A stretch of DNA of 64,000 bases from NCBI GenBank assembly GCA_947503265.1, contig CANNDC010000007.1, positions 1 to 64,000 of the forward strand, in the 5' to 3' direction. Under the pieces are notes generated by a model. The model was not told where the DNA came from, did not search any database, and was given only the letters and a program-made list of their open reading frames with translations. Both the position numbers and the translations under genes were made by a program. Source of the DNA: an uncultured Alteromonadaceae bacterium. GTDB taxonomy: Bacteria > Pseudomonadota > Gammaproteobacteria > Enterobacterales > Alteromonadaceae. Below are positions 38,494 to 47,817 of the stretch, in pieces. Each line of letters opens with the position of its first letter. Position 1 is the stretch's first letter.

Positions 38494-40632
38494 ATGAAAG
38501 AGCTTCCAAGCAAATATTACTTAACCCACTTCACTGAGTTCTTAGATTTTATCCGAGGACCATGTAAACACTTACTGGATAAAGAGGACCAGGCATTTTT
38601 ACACCGTTTTGAAAATCTGCCTGAAGATGCTCAATGTCTTTTTGTTCGCGGGTTAAACCGAAAAACGCCACTCATAAAGCGAGCTAGCTTATATTACGAC
38701 GAAATCGAACATCATGAACAAAATTTATCACTTTTACTAGCTAAGGGTTTTTATAGCAAAATTGCAGAACCAGACTATGACATGATGATTGCGGCATTAA
38801 CTAAGCCCCAATTAATTGAATTGCTTGGAAACACACAAGTCACTTTCAAAGCCTCCGATAAAAAACAATCCTTATTCGAGTTAGCGCGATGTTATTGTAG
38901 CTATTCACACCTTAGTCAAACTGGGCTGACACAAGAGTTTGTAGTGAGGGGATATGAGCAACACATCCGCTATTTTTTGTTTCTATTTTTTGGTGACTTG
39001 TACAGTAGCCTGAATAAATTCTCAATGCGCGATATGGGCATAATGCGGACAAAAAGCGGAGTAAGCAGTGATGCAGCCAGATTCGAGTTTTTTGATGAAG
39101 GTAAAAGTGCCTTTTTTTACGCTCAACAAAGAAAATATGTTTTTGATTGTGATAGCGAAGAATTAATCACATTAGCGGAAAATATAGATTCAAATCCGGT
39201 CCCCGTCGGAAACGTGGCGATCACGCATTATGATAAATTTGTCTACAAACTTGGTAAGCGCCTATTGCCGTCTCACCAAGATCTCGCCCTTAAAACCTTG
39301 AATAAATCAGCTTATCCTGAGGCACAAGAGCGTGTTATCAGAGAAAGGTTTAAGTTAGGCGATAAGGAATGGGTACTCGGTGCATTGGAAACCATTATCG
39401 AATATCCTGAATCAGAAGGATTGTTGACATTCGCTGAAGATTTCCTAGCGCGAAAATTTCAGAAAAAGCGCACCAGTATTTTTACCGATATGCTCAGAGA
39501 AGCGTCGACGATAGTAAAGATAGATGAGGTATACAGAGACCAAGTTGAGCGCGGTGTCCAGAAATATTATCAGAAAAAGGGCTGCCAAGCCTTTCGCACA
39601 GAAAATCGATTATGGCGAGCATTATTTGGCATTGTATTTTGGCAAGAACTATTTGAGGCTGATGATAAGTCGTTGATCACTGAATTCGATTTTAGACCTC
39701 AATCAATAGTGCAAAATAACTTCTATGAAAACTATTCCTCACAGATTGAAACTAAATTGTCGCGAATGACTTCGGCCAAGTTAGGATTCAAGTTAATCAG
39801 CAAAACAATGTTAGAGAAATATGGAATCCCAAATGGCATTTTCCGATGGCATAAGTCGTTACTAGAAGTATTTGCTATTTTATTTGATCACCTATCAATT
39901 AATGAACTTGTAGATCACTTAAGGGCGATGGCAAAAGACTTCAAAGCGTTAGGAGACGGCTACCCAGATCTCATGGTAGTTGAAGATCAAAAACTTCGAT
40001 TTGAAGAAGTCAAAGCGCCGGGTGATCAATTACGAAAAAATCAGTTGCTGACAATAAGGCAATTGCGTAAACATGGTTTTAATGTCGCAATTACGCAAGT
40101 TGAGTGGTTTTTAGATCCCGAACAAACCTATTGTGTTGTTGATATCGAAACCACTGGAGGGCGAGCTAACAATCATCGTATTACCGAAATTGGCATTGTC
40201 AAAGTGGTAGGTGATCAGGTAGTTGATCGTTGGGAGACATTATTAAATCCGCAACGCCATATCCCTAGAAACATTACCCAGTTAACCGGTATTGATAATG
40301 ACATGGTGGTCAACGCCCCGTTATTCTCCGAAATTGCTGACTCATTGCGAAAATTTTTATCGGACAGCATTTTCGTCGCACATAACGTTAATTTTGACTA
40401 TGGTTTCATTCGTAATGAGTTCGAGCGTATTGAACAGCCATTCCGTATGCCCAAATTATGTACTGTTCGAGAAATGCGCAAGGCTAAGCCTGGGTTAAAA
40501 TCCTATTCTTTGGCAAATTTAACCGAGCACTTTGGCATTGATATGACTAGGCATCACCGAGCCATGTCCGACGCAGTAGCAGCAGCCGAGTTACTCTTTA
40601 TGGTAAATGAGCATCGCAGACAACTCGCCTAA
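38494..40632 (+). CDS. FAN1-like VRR-NUC nuclease fused to DnaQ-type 3'-5' exonuclease
   Basis: A 712-residue fusion. Residues 1-about 435 resemble the helical and DNA-binding parts of bacterial FAN1 (YYLTHFTEFLDFIRG, AQCLFVRGLNRKTPL, LYYDEIE). Residues about 440-545 are a VRR-NUC domain with the PD-(D/E)xK site intact: G-Y-P-D492 and E505-V-K507. Residues about 545-710 are a DEDDh exonuclease as in DnaQ/PolC: D550-I-E552, D635 in AHNVNFDYGF, and H688...D693 in HHRAMSD, all five key residues present. FAN1 proteins process interstrand crosslinks. Normal bacterial FAN1 lacks the exonuclease part, so this fusion brings structure-specific incision and 3'-5' trimming together. A LexA box lies just upstream. 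Confidence 0.9.
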   Translation: MKELPSKYYLTHFTEFLDFIRGPCKHLLDKEDQAFLHRFENLPEDAQCLFVRGLNRKTPLIKRASLYYDEIEHHEQNLSLLLAKGFYSKIAEPDYDMMIAALTKPQLIELLGNTQVTFKASDKKQSLFELARCYCSYSHLSQTGLTQEFVVRGYEQHIRYFLFLFFGDLYSSLNKFSMRDMGIMRTKSGVSSDAARFEFFDEGKSAFFYAQQRKYVFDCDSEELITLAENIDSNPVPVGNVAITHYDKFVYKLGKRLLPSHQDLALKTLNKSAYPEAQERVIRERFKLGDKEWVLGALETIIEYPESEGLLTFAEDFLARKFQKKRTSIFTDMLREASTIVKIDEVYRDQVERGVQKYYQKKGCQAFRTENRLWRALFGIVFWQELFEADDKSLITEFDFRPQSIVQNNFYENYSSQIETKLSRMTSAKLGFKLISKTMLEKYGIPNGIFRWHKSLLEVFAILFDHLSINELVDHLRAMAKDFKALGDGYPDLMVVEDQKLRFEEVKAPGDQLRKNQLLTIRQLRKHGFNVAITQVEWFLDPEQTYCVVDIETTGGRANNHRITEIGIVKVVGDQVVDRWETLLNPQRHIPRNITQLTGIDNDMVVNAPLFSEIADSLRKFLSDSIFVAHNVNFDYGFIRNEFERIEQPFRMPKLCTVREMRKAKPGLKSYSLANLTEHFGIDMTRHHRAMSDAVAAAELLFMVNEHRRQLA

Positions 40633-40733
40633 TTAGGTTCTAGTTGAATTGCGTCCAAAAATTTAGATTAGCATTTATTAAATTTTATATATAAACTTGT
40701 TTTTGCATATACAATAATTAGAGTTTTTTACCC

Positions 40734-42326
40734 ATGATTGCAAATTTAAATAAAGCGACCATCATTTACGCATTCTGCTTGTCACTAGCAGCGGTTTTAT
40801 CTCTGGCTGGCTGCAGCAAAGAATCATCCGAAAATTCGCCCTCAAATCCTGTCGCACACAATACTACTGTAACTTCAGCTAAGCCTAATATTGTGTTTAT
40901 CTTTGCCGATGATCAATCTCCAAAAACTATTGGTGAATATGGTAATAAGGAAATATTGACACCTAACTTGGATAAATTGGCTCAACAAGGGGTTAACTTT
41001 ACCAACGCACACAACATGGGAGCATGGAATGGAGCTGTCTGTCAGGCTTCCAGAGCCATGCTGAATACTGGCAGATCCGTCTGGAGAGCCCACAAATTCG
41101 ATACTCAACTGAGTAGCGCTGATGGAATAGAGCAAACTTGGGCGAAAATGTTAGAGCGGCAGGGGTATGACACCTATATGACCGGGAAATGGCATGTTGC
41201 TGCGGATGCTGAAGAGGTGTTTCAAGTCAGTAAACATATTAGACCCGGCATGCCAAATGACAACTGGGATCATGCCACGATGGAAAAACTCTATGATGAC
41301 TTTATAGCAGGCAAAACATCATATAAAACCCATGATGAATTTATGCCGCTGGGTTATAACCGCCCAAAAGATGAAAATGATCTCGAATGGACTCCCACTG
41401 ATACCAAAATGGGAGGCTTCTATGAAGGAGGAAAGCATTGGAGCGAAGTGCTAAAAGATGATGCGATTGGTTTCATTGATCAGGCTAAACAAAAAAACAA
41501 TCCATTTTTTATGTACATTGCATTTAATGCCCCCCATGATCCGCGTCAAGCGCCTCAAGAATATCAAGACTTGTACAAACTCGACGAACTTTCGCTTCCT
41601 AACAATTGGCAAGATAACTATCCTGAAAGAAACGATATTGGCAATAGCCCGAGCCTCAGAGATGCGGCACTTGCGCCTTTTCCTCGAACCGAATTTGCAA
41701 CCAAAGTTCATCTCAAGGAGTACTATGCGATTATTAGCCACCTAGATACCCAAGTAGGTGAAATTATGGCTGCACTTGAGGCCAGCGGTAAGATGGACAA
41801 TACCTACATTATTTATACAGCCGACCATGGGCTAGCAGTGGGTGAACGAGGCTTGTTTGGTAAGCAAAATATGTATGAAGAAAGTATTCGAGCGCCGTTT
41901 ATTATCTGGGGACCGGATATAAAAGGTGGTCGTTTTGTGGACAGCAATATTTATCTTCAGGATGTCATGGCAACATCTCTTGAGCTTGCAGGAGTAGATA
42001 AACCCGAGCATGTATTCTTCAATTCTGTAATCGACTTGGCAAAAGGGGATTCAACTGAAAGCCATTATGATGCCATTTACGGTGCATACATTCAGAGCCA
42101 AAGGATGATCAAAAAAGATGGATATAAACTAATTGTCTACCCCGACGCAGATAAAATTAAGCTTTATAATTTGAACGATGATCCTGATGAAGTGAATAAC
42201 CTAGCCGATCTGACGGCATATCAGGAAAAGAAAAACAAACTATTTGCTGACTTGATAACCTTACAAAATGAGTTAGGTGATGAACTTGATCTGACGTCTA
42301 TGTACAAAGAAATTGTTAGGCCATAA
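40734..42326 (+). CDS. sulfatase family lipoprotein
   Basis: A 530-residue lipoprotein: signal sequence ending in the lipobox LAGC (C27). Mature residues start the sulfatase domain KPNIVFIFADDQSPKTIGEYG with metal-binding D59-D60, and the formylglycine site is C103-Q-A-S-R, the Cys-type C-x-A/P-x-R motif that needs a maturase. Other sulfatase blocks are TGKWHV, FFMYIAFNAPHDPRQAP and IYTADHGLAVGERGLFGKQNMYEESIRAPFIIWGP. It probably removes sulfate from a polysaccharide or small ester outside the cell. A decayed fragment of a second copy lies at 43570-43741. Confidence 0.92.
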   Translation: MIANLNKATIIYAFCLSLAAVLSLAGCSKESSENSPSNPVAHNTTVTSAKPNIVFIFADDQSPKTIGEYGNKEILTPNLDKLAQQGVNFTNAHNMGAWNGAVCQASRAMLNTGRSVWRAHKFDTQLSSADGIEQTWAKMLERQGYDTYMTGKWHVAADAEEVFQVSKHIRPGMPNDNWDHATMEKLYDDFIAGKTSYKTHDEFMPLGYNRPKDENDLEWTPTDTKMGGFYEGGKHWSEVLKDDAIGFIDQAKQKNNPFFMYIAFNAPHDPRQAPQEYQDLYKLDELSLPNNWQDNYPERNDIGNSPSLRDAALAPFPRTEFATKVHLKEYYAIISHLDTQVGEIMAALEASGKMDNTYIIYTADHGLAVGERGLFGKQNMYEESIRAPFIIWGPDIKGGRFVDSNIYLQDVMATSLELAGVDKPEHVFFNSVIDLAKGDSTESHYDAIYGAYIQSQRMIKKDGYKLIVYPDADKIKLYNLNDDPDEVNNLADLTAYQEKKNKLFADLITLQNELGDELDLTSMYKEIVRP

Positions 42327-42495
42327 CTATGGCCTTGATACACACTTAAGCCTTAACTAGGGTCTGAATCTGTCCAATTGGATAAAGGGTGCGAGCCAAT
42401 GTGCTGGTCAAACGCTATGGTCGTCAGATGATATATTTTGATGGGTGTCCTAAGCACCCACCAAACGTATCAATACGCATTAATCACTAATTAGA

Positions 42496-43104
42496 TTAAG
42501 CCCTAGCAGCTTGCTTTCTTCGAGACCAACCGAAACCGATTACACCCAATCCCAACAAAGCCAAGGTACTCGGCTCAGGAGCAGGAGTTGGCGCAGGGGG
42601 TTGGGTGATTGCGCGATTAATACTAACCGAATTGTATGTCACCGGAAGGACTTGGAATGTGCCTGCATCAAAAAAAGGACCGGCAACACTCAACGTATCT
42701 TGACCTGAAACAGCGGTAGTAGCTCCCATACTGCTTAAAACCTGAAATGATACACTTCCCAATAACTGTTGACCTGTTATGCCGCTGAAATCTCCTAGAG
42801 CCCATCCAGACAGTAATCCAGCTAAAATATCTGGGTCACGCCCAAAACCGGGATCCCCGACATCCAAGCGGTTAAAGCTTTGAAGTTGCAAAGCGGTTTG
42901 GTCGTACGCAATGTCAAAACTGCCACCAAGTGTTATCTCAGTAAAATCCATCTCGACGTCAAAACTAATAGTATCGCCATCATTTACTGCTAATACTGGT
43001 GAAGTAGGCGATAAGGTAATTAGAGCTGCATGGGCCGCAAACGGACTAAGCATCAGTCCTAGCAGCAGAATATAAAAGATCTTTGTTTTTTTCATTATTG
43101 TCAT
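42496..43104 (-). CDS. PEP-CTERM protein with cohesin-like domain
   Basis: A 202-residue secreted protein. A signal peptide (KKTKIFYILLLGLMLSPFAAHA) leads to a beta-rich domain, VNDGDTISFDVEMDF, GGSFDIAYDQTALQLQSF, GQQLLGSVSFQVLS, which has the look of a cohesin or type I dockerin-partner fold. A Pro-rich linker (QPPAPTPAPEPS) ends in the PEP-CTERM anchor: PEP, the helix TLALLGLGVIGFGW and basic RRKQ. It is the second PEP-CTERM protein in the window. AGGT lies six bases before the first ATG. Confidence 0.82.
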   Translation of the reverse strand: MTIMKKTKIFYILLLGLMLSPFAAHAALITLSPTSPVLAVNDGDTISFDVEMDFTEITLGGSFDIAYDQTALQLQSFNRLDVGDPGFGRDPDILAGLLSGWALGDFSGITGQQLLGSVSFQVLSSMGATTAVSGQDTLSVAGPFFDAGTFQVLPVTYNSVSINRAITQPPAPTPAPEPSTLALLGLGVIGFGWSRRKQAARA

Positions 43105-43569
43105 TTTGTTACCTGAGTGAGTGATAGTAGTTGTTGTGGATTTATTCCTCTCGATCTTGGCGGTTGGAAAAACTGAGATCTTATGTTCGACTAGTCAATA
43201 ACAACTAGAACGTGTGGAGTAACTTTTTACCCCAAACGTTAACGATTGGTGCTAAGGGATAAAAACAACTACAGGTTGAAAATCGCTATTGACCATTCTA
43301 TGCATAGTTCAAGCCACTAAAATTTTTTGTGATATACAAGGGGCTACAAGACATTCTCATAAAATCGAAAACTCCAGATGTATAAATAGCTGACATATTT
43401 TATCTGTTTTCGTATACAAAATTACTCACTCGCTCCCCGTGAGCAAAGCGAAGAATATTAGAAGGATTTATAACGAGACGATAACGGTAAATATTCCATC
43501 AACTAACGTTTAGCAACTCTAGGTTCATTTTTTCTTCAATCCATTGTGACATTTGTAGAGTGCAATTTT
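43105..43569. other. long intergenic region upstream of the PEP-CTERM gene
   Basis: This 465-base AT-rich stretch carries no supported gene. It should contain the promoter of the minus-strand PEP-CTERM gene; I found neither a clear -10/-35 pair nor a sigma-54 (-24/-12) site. The sulfatase relic begins at its right end. Confidence 0.6.
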
Positions 43570-43741
43570 GTTGATGGCGCTGAAAAGATGTTTCAAGTCA
43601 GTGAACATATTGACCCAGCATGTCAAATGACAATTGGGGTCATGCCAAGATGAAAAACTCTCTGAAGACTTAGTGACGGGAGTAACATCTTACAAAACCC
43701 ATGATGTATTTATACCGCTGGGTCAGAATCGATCTGAATGG
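43570..43741 (+). pseudogene. decayed fragment of a sulfatase gene
   Basis: This stretch aligns by eye along its whole length with 41196-41390 of the intact sulfatase gene, in the same orientation: shared runs include TGTTTCAAGTCAGT, AAACCCATGATG and ATACCGCTGGGT-like. A one-base deletion soon after the TTTCAAGTCAGT run shifts the frame to a TGA stop, and a further gap of about 20 bases follows. No start or conserved sulfatase motif remains. It ends inside the last codons of yjjX, so a recombination junction lies at about 43741. Confidence 0.8.
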
Positions 43742-44265
43742 AGAAACGGTGCCATGGCGAGGGTCAAAGCCTGAACATAAGTGCTTAGACGAGTTTGCGC
43801 TCCGTTGGTGAGTAAGCCAATGGCCCCGCCTTTTTGCTTGATATTGCTGGTGCCAAACAATTTATCCATAAGTGGACCGAGTTCATCACCCTGTTGCAAA
43901 GATTGATAAACACTGTTTGGGATAGGTAGATTAGCGCTCCTGCCAACAGATTGATTTGCGGTGTTAGCAATGACCACATAAGCGAAGGTCGCAGGTCCGT
44001 AGTCAAAATTATCCACACCGCCCTCCATAGCAGCATAAAAATCTGCATTTGGATAACTTTGTTGGCAAAACTCAACTCGATTCTTCGCTCCTAGAAGTGT
44101 TTCCTCTTCTGTCATAGGTTGATCAGAGACTAGAGATGGTGCATGAATACCTTCTGCGATAATCTCATTGTCAGGAAAAAACGTCTCTAGCGTCTGCTTG
44201 ATAGATAAGATTTTGACAGGGTTTTTCGAACCGACTATTACTTTTATGGGCGAACTCTGCTTCAC
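43723..44265 (-). CDS. yjjX: inosine/xanthosine triphosphatase YjjX
   Basis: YjjX hydrolyses non-canonical ITP and XTP. The 180-residue protein begins KVIVGSKNPVKILSIKQTLETFFPD and shows SDQPMTEEETLLGAKNRVEF, AAMEGGVDNF, and LGPLMDKLFGTSNIKQKGGAIGLLTNG, all typical of the DUF84/YjjX family. It is about ten residues longer than E. coli YjjX. The last five codons (HSDRF) lie inside the sulfatase relic on the opposite strand, so its natural C-terminus may have been altered. Confidence 0.93.
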   Translation of the reverse strand: MKQSSPIKVIVGSKNPVKILSIKQTLETFFPDNEIIAEGIHAPSLVSDQPMTEEETLLGAKNRVEFCQQSYPNADFYAAMEGGVDNFDYGPATFAYVVIANTANQSVGRSANLPIPNSVYQSLQQGDELGPLMDKLFGTSNIKQKGGAIGLLTNGAQTRLSTYVQALTLAMAPFLHSDRF

Positions 44266-44417
44266 TATGATTCTCTTTTTTATTGGTAATTAATAACCCA
44301 AACTCTGCCTGATTAGGATATGCAATCCGCTAATGGAAAAACACCAATTTCTAGTACTTGTCGATCATACATCTTGCCCAGTTCGCGGCTGAAACGTACT
44401 GCAAAGGTCTGCGGGCC

Positions 44418-46172
44418 CTAGCTTACCAACTGAAGTTGCGCTAATTCTCGATATAATTGGTTACTTTGAACTAGCTCTGCGTGTTTACCGATGTCTACTA
44501 TCTTTCCTTTATCCATGACCACAATGCGATCAGCGTTGATTACCGTGGATAGGCGGTGAGCAATAATAATGGTTGTTTTGTCAGCCATCAACTCATCCAA
44601 CGCGAGTTTCACTTTCTGCTCATTGGTTGCATCTAGGGCACTGGTAGCTTCGTCTAAAAGAAGAATAGGTCTATCTGCTAAAATAGCTCTGGCAATCGAA
44701 ATTCGTTGTTTCTGGCCACCAGACAAACGTACACCTCTTTCACCTAAGTTAGTTTGATAGCCCTCGGGGAGTTCAACAATAAATTCATCAGCTCTAGCCG
44801 CTTTTGCCGCTTTGACCACTGCAGATTCACTTGCATTTGTATTCCCATATCGAATGTTGTCCATAGCAGAGCTAGCAAATATAACGGATTCTTGCGGAAC
44901 GAGTGAAAACTGTTGACGCAAATCCTGTGGAGCTAACTGTTTGGTATCGATATCATCTATCAAAATAGTGCCATTTGTTGCTTCATAAAACCGAAGCAAT
45001 AGTTGAAATAACGAAGATTTACCTGCACCACTCGGCCCCACCAGAGCAATACGCTCCCCTGCCCTGATATCCAGATTGATATCACTTAGAACATAGATTT
45101 CAGGTGCACTCGGATAAGCGAAGTTGACTCCAGAAAGTGAAATTGCCCCCTGCAAATTATTAGGCAATGATAACGGGGTTTTAGGCGCCATTATCATAGA
45201 TTCAGTGCTAAGCAACTCCAGTAACCTTTCACTTGCTCCGGCCGCCTTTTGGATTTCACCAATCACTTCACTAATAGTGGCAACGCTTCCACCGGCCATC
45301 ACGGCGTAGAACATAAATGCAGTCAACTCACCGGCACTAATACCAGAACTCAAAACCTCTCTTGCACCTAGCCAAGCGACAATGGTTATGGCACTGATGC
45401 TGATCGCCATGATCAAGGCAACCAAAAGTGCTCGATAGCGAATTCTGGCGCTGGCGGCTTGCATCACCGCTTCGATGCGCTCTGAAAATAATTTTCTATC
45501 AATATTTTCATGGGTGTAGGCTTGCACTGTCTGGATCTCGTGTAAGCTTTCATCGATATATTCACCAAGATCCGCGACGCGATCCTGACTACTCCTTGCG
45601 TAATTACGTACTCTGGCACCGAGAAATTTGATGGGTAGCAGAACGAGGGGAACCGCAACCATTACATACAAAGTGAGAAGCGGGCTTGTTACCAACATGA
45701 GGATGAGCGCACCAACAAAGGTGATACTTGCTCGCAAAGCCATAGACAACCCCATACCGACAACAGTTTGTAGAATAGTTGTGTCGCTGGTAAAGCGAGA
45801 GATGACCTCCCCGGTTCGGGTAGATTCAAAAAAGCCTGGAGATAAGGTCAACAAATGTGAATACACGTTTAATCGAATATCAGCACTTACCCGCTCACCC
45901 AACCAAATCATCAGGTAAAAACGCACATACGCTGCCAAACTGCCTACTAACGCAATACCCAGTACGACAAAGACCATTTGATTTAATTTATCCGCGTTGG
46001 CGGCGACAAATCCTTCATCTACCACTACCTTGACACCTTGTCCTAGTAACAACCACGATAAGGCCCCCACAATCAGAGCAAATATCGCCAAAACCACTTT
46101 ATATTTGTAGGGTTTAAGTTGGCCAAATAGCCATTGCATCAAGGACGATGTGGTTATTTTCTGAGAAGGCAT
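44418..46172 (-). CDS. MsbA-related ABC exporter (fused permease/ATPase)
   Basis: A 584-residue half-transporter with a six-helix transmembrane domain (about 20-320) followed by an ATPase domain with Walker A GPSGAGKSS, signature LSGGQKQR, Walker B ILLLDEATSALD and H-loop IIAHRLST. The sequence around VSADIRLNVYSHLLTLSPGFFESTRTGEVISRF is typical of the MsbA-related exporters rather than MsbA itself. It works as a homodimer in the inner membrane; the substrate is unknown. It follows the carboxylesterase gene by 34 bases. Confidence 0.9.
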   Translation of the reverse strand: MPSQKITTSSLMQWLFGQLKPYKYKVVLAIFALIVGALSWLLLGQGVKVVVDEGFVAANADKLNQMVFVVLGIALVGSLAAYVRFYLMIWLGERVSADIRLNVYSHLLTLSPGFFESTRTGEVISRFTSDTTILQTVVGMGLSMALRASITFVGALILMLVTSPLLTLYVMVAVPLVLLPIKFLGARVRNYARSSQDRVADLGEYIDESLHEIQTVQAYTHENIDRKLFSERIEAVMQAASARIRYRALLVALIMAISISAITIVAWLGAREVLSSGISAGELTAFMFYAVMAGGSVATISEVIGEIQKAAGASERLLELLSTESMIMAPKTPLSLPNNLQGAISLSGVNFAYPSAPEIYVLSDINLDIRAGERIALVGPSGAGKSSLFQLLLRFYEATNGTILIDDIDTKQLAPQDLRQQFSLVPQESVIFASSAMDNIRYGNTNASESAVVKAAKAARADEFIVELPEGYQTNLGERGVRLSGGQKQRISIARAILADRPILLLDEATSALDATNEQKVKLALDELMADKTTIIIAHRLSTVINADRIVVMDKGKIVDIGKHAELVQSNQLYRELAQLQLVS

Positions 46173-46206
46173 TTAGATCAAATCAATAAAACAAGTACGA
46201 AAATAT

Positions 46207-47817
46207 CTAGTGGTGTGCATAGTACTTTTTGTGGAATAGGTATCGTTTCCGGAGTATATCAGTAGTTTGTGCGCTAGGCGTTATATCAATATGTAACAAT
46301 TGATTGGTGGCGAATGTTGGCCATTTGACTAGGTCTTGTCGATTGGGGTTGTGATGCTTAACAAACTGCGCAAAATAGCCTTTCATCGTATTTGAAACGG
46401 CGTAATCTTCATTCTTCCACTGATACAATGGATTAACGTCAAGATTGCCAAATACATATTCAATTTCTGCACTATGCACTGCACCAAGGTTATTGTGAGT
46501 GCCTTTTCCTCCTTCAGACTTTTTGCGAGGCGGGCGAATATGATCATAAACGTAATAAAAGGTAGGGGATGCACTATGTTGACTCACTTGATCGATCCAA
46601 TTCCAAGTCGCATAGCTGATAAATCGGTCGCTTGCTAACGCTTGAGCCGAATCCATGACTTGAGTTGAGTTTTCAGCAGGATACAAATTCAAGACTGTTT
46701 CGAAGTTTTGCGGATAGAGTTTCTTTAGCGCGAGTATGTAGTTTTCTACTGTAGGTTCACTTTTCCCCAAAATCCATCCAAAAGCGCCTTCTTGAGAATT
46801 TACACCTGCGAGTAAAGGAATCTGTGAAAAATGTCCAGATGCATACAGTTGCTCAGGAGACTGAGGAAAGAATAACCCATCAACGGTAGCGTTAAATCTG
46901 CCTAGTTTATTGTCAGTCACCGTCTTAAGTAAGTTATCTGCCGGAATAGCTCGCAGAGCTTGAAGTATCGATTGATTATTCTGACGTTTATGTTCAACTA
47001 GAATTTTTTCCGCTACTTGGATGCCGTATTCGTGGGCTTTATCCAAGCTGACTGCTGTCAAAGGAGGCCCAACAATAGACCCACTTTGACCAATTGCAGC
47101 GGCAATGACATCTTTGGAAAGCGGAGAAGCCATCAAGGCACTTACCGACATTGCTCCAGCAGATTCACCTCCTATGGTTATCCGTTTTGGATCTCCACCA
47201 AAATGTTGAATATTGGAAACAACCCATTGTAGTGCTGCATTTTGATCGAGGAAGGTATAATTACCTGATCCTTGATAGTCGGATTCTGACGCCAGTTCAG
47301 GATGAGCAAACAAACCAAAAATGCCTAAGCGATAGTTAGTGGTTACTACTACTATGTCCTCTTGTGCCATCGCAGTTCCATCATACCTTGCCTCAGAACC
47401 ATCGCCAGCATTAAAACCTCCACCATAAAAATACACTAACACTGGATAGGACTTATTGTTGCCAAAATCATTAGGTGTCCAGACATTCAGATAAAGACAA
47501 TCTTCACTAACGCCACTTGAGCGGAAACGCATATCATCGTAAATATAATTCTGCATACATTGGTTGGCAAAAGAGGTGGTCTCTCTTATCCCTTGCCAAG
47601 CTGTCATGGATTGCGGAGCTTTCCACCTAAGTTCGCCGACAGGAGGAAGCGCAAAAGGTACGCCTAAAAATTTAGTGACGTTTGCAGACCGATCAACAAA
47701 CCCTTGAATCTTACCCTTGTCTGTGTGAACAACGACGGATTCATCCACATTTGATTTATTGCTACATGCTGAAATTAACAAGATCAGCACGAACATTGGG
47801 CCTACAAATAATCTCAA
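46207..47817 (-). CDS. type B carboxylesterase lipoprotein
   Basis: A 536-residue esterase with a short lipoprotein signal ending in SAC (C18). The alpha/beta-hydrolase core carries the nucleophile elbow GGESAGAMSV, the oxyanion motif YFYGGGFNAGDG, the type B signature ED-CLYLNVWTP and the late catalytic His in GAVHSAEIEYVFG. It would hydrolyse esters in the periplasm. The start is TTG 47817 in the junction TAATTG with the thiolase stop, preceded by GGAAG eight bases earlier; the next Met (47796) would lose the basic n-region. Confidence 0.9.
   Translation of the reverse strand: MRLFVGPMFVLILLISACSNKSNVDESVVVHTDKGKIQGFVDRSANVTKFLGVPFALPPVGELRWKAPQSMTAWQGIRETTSFANQCMQNYIYDDMRFRSSGVSEDCLYLNVWTPNDFGNNKSYPVLVYFYGGGFNAGDGSEARYDGTAMAQEDIVVVTTNYRLGIFGLFAHPELASESDYQGSGNYTFLDQNAALQWVVSNIQHFGGDPKRITIGGESAGAMSVSALMASPLSKDVIAAAIGQSGSIVGPPLTAVSLDKAHEYGIQVAEKILVEHKRQNNQSILQALRAIPADNLLKTVTDNKLGRFNATVDGLFFPQSPEQLYASGHFSQIPLLAGVNSQEGAFGWILGKSEPTVENYILALKKLYPQNFETVLNLYPAENSTQVMDSAQALASDRFISYATWNWIDQVSQHSASPTFYYVYDHIRPPRKKSEGGKGTHNNLGAVHSAEIEYVFGNLDVNPLYQWKNEDYAVSNTMKGYFAQFVKHHNPNRQDLVKWPTFATNQLLHIDITPSAQTTDILRKRYLFHKKYYAHH

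Noticed and set aside
42431..42455. Hairpin TGGGTG...CACCCA between sulfatase and PEP-CTERM genes as a bidirectional terminator
   Set aside because: A 6-bp stem is present but there is no T-run on either strand.
44320..44417. In-frame open codons after the TAG stop of the ABC exporter (about 32 codons), as a possible readthrough extension
   Set aside because: A run of this length without a stop is expected by chance, and related exporters end near the TAG.
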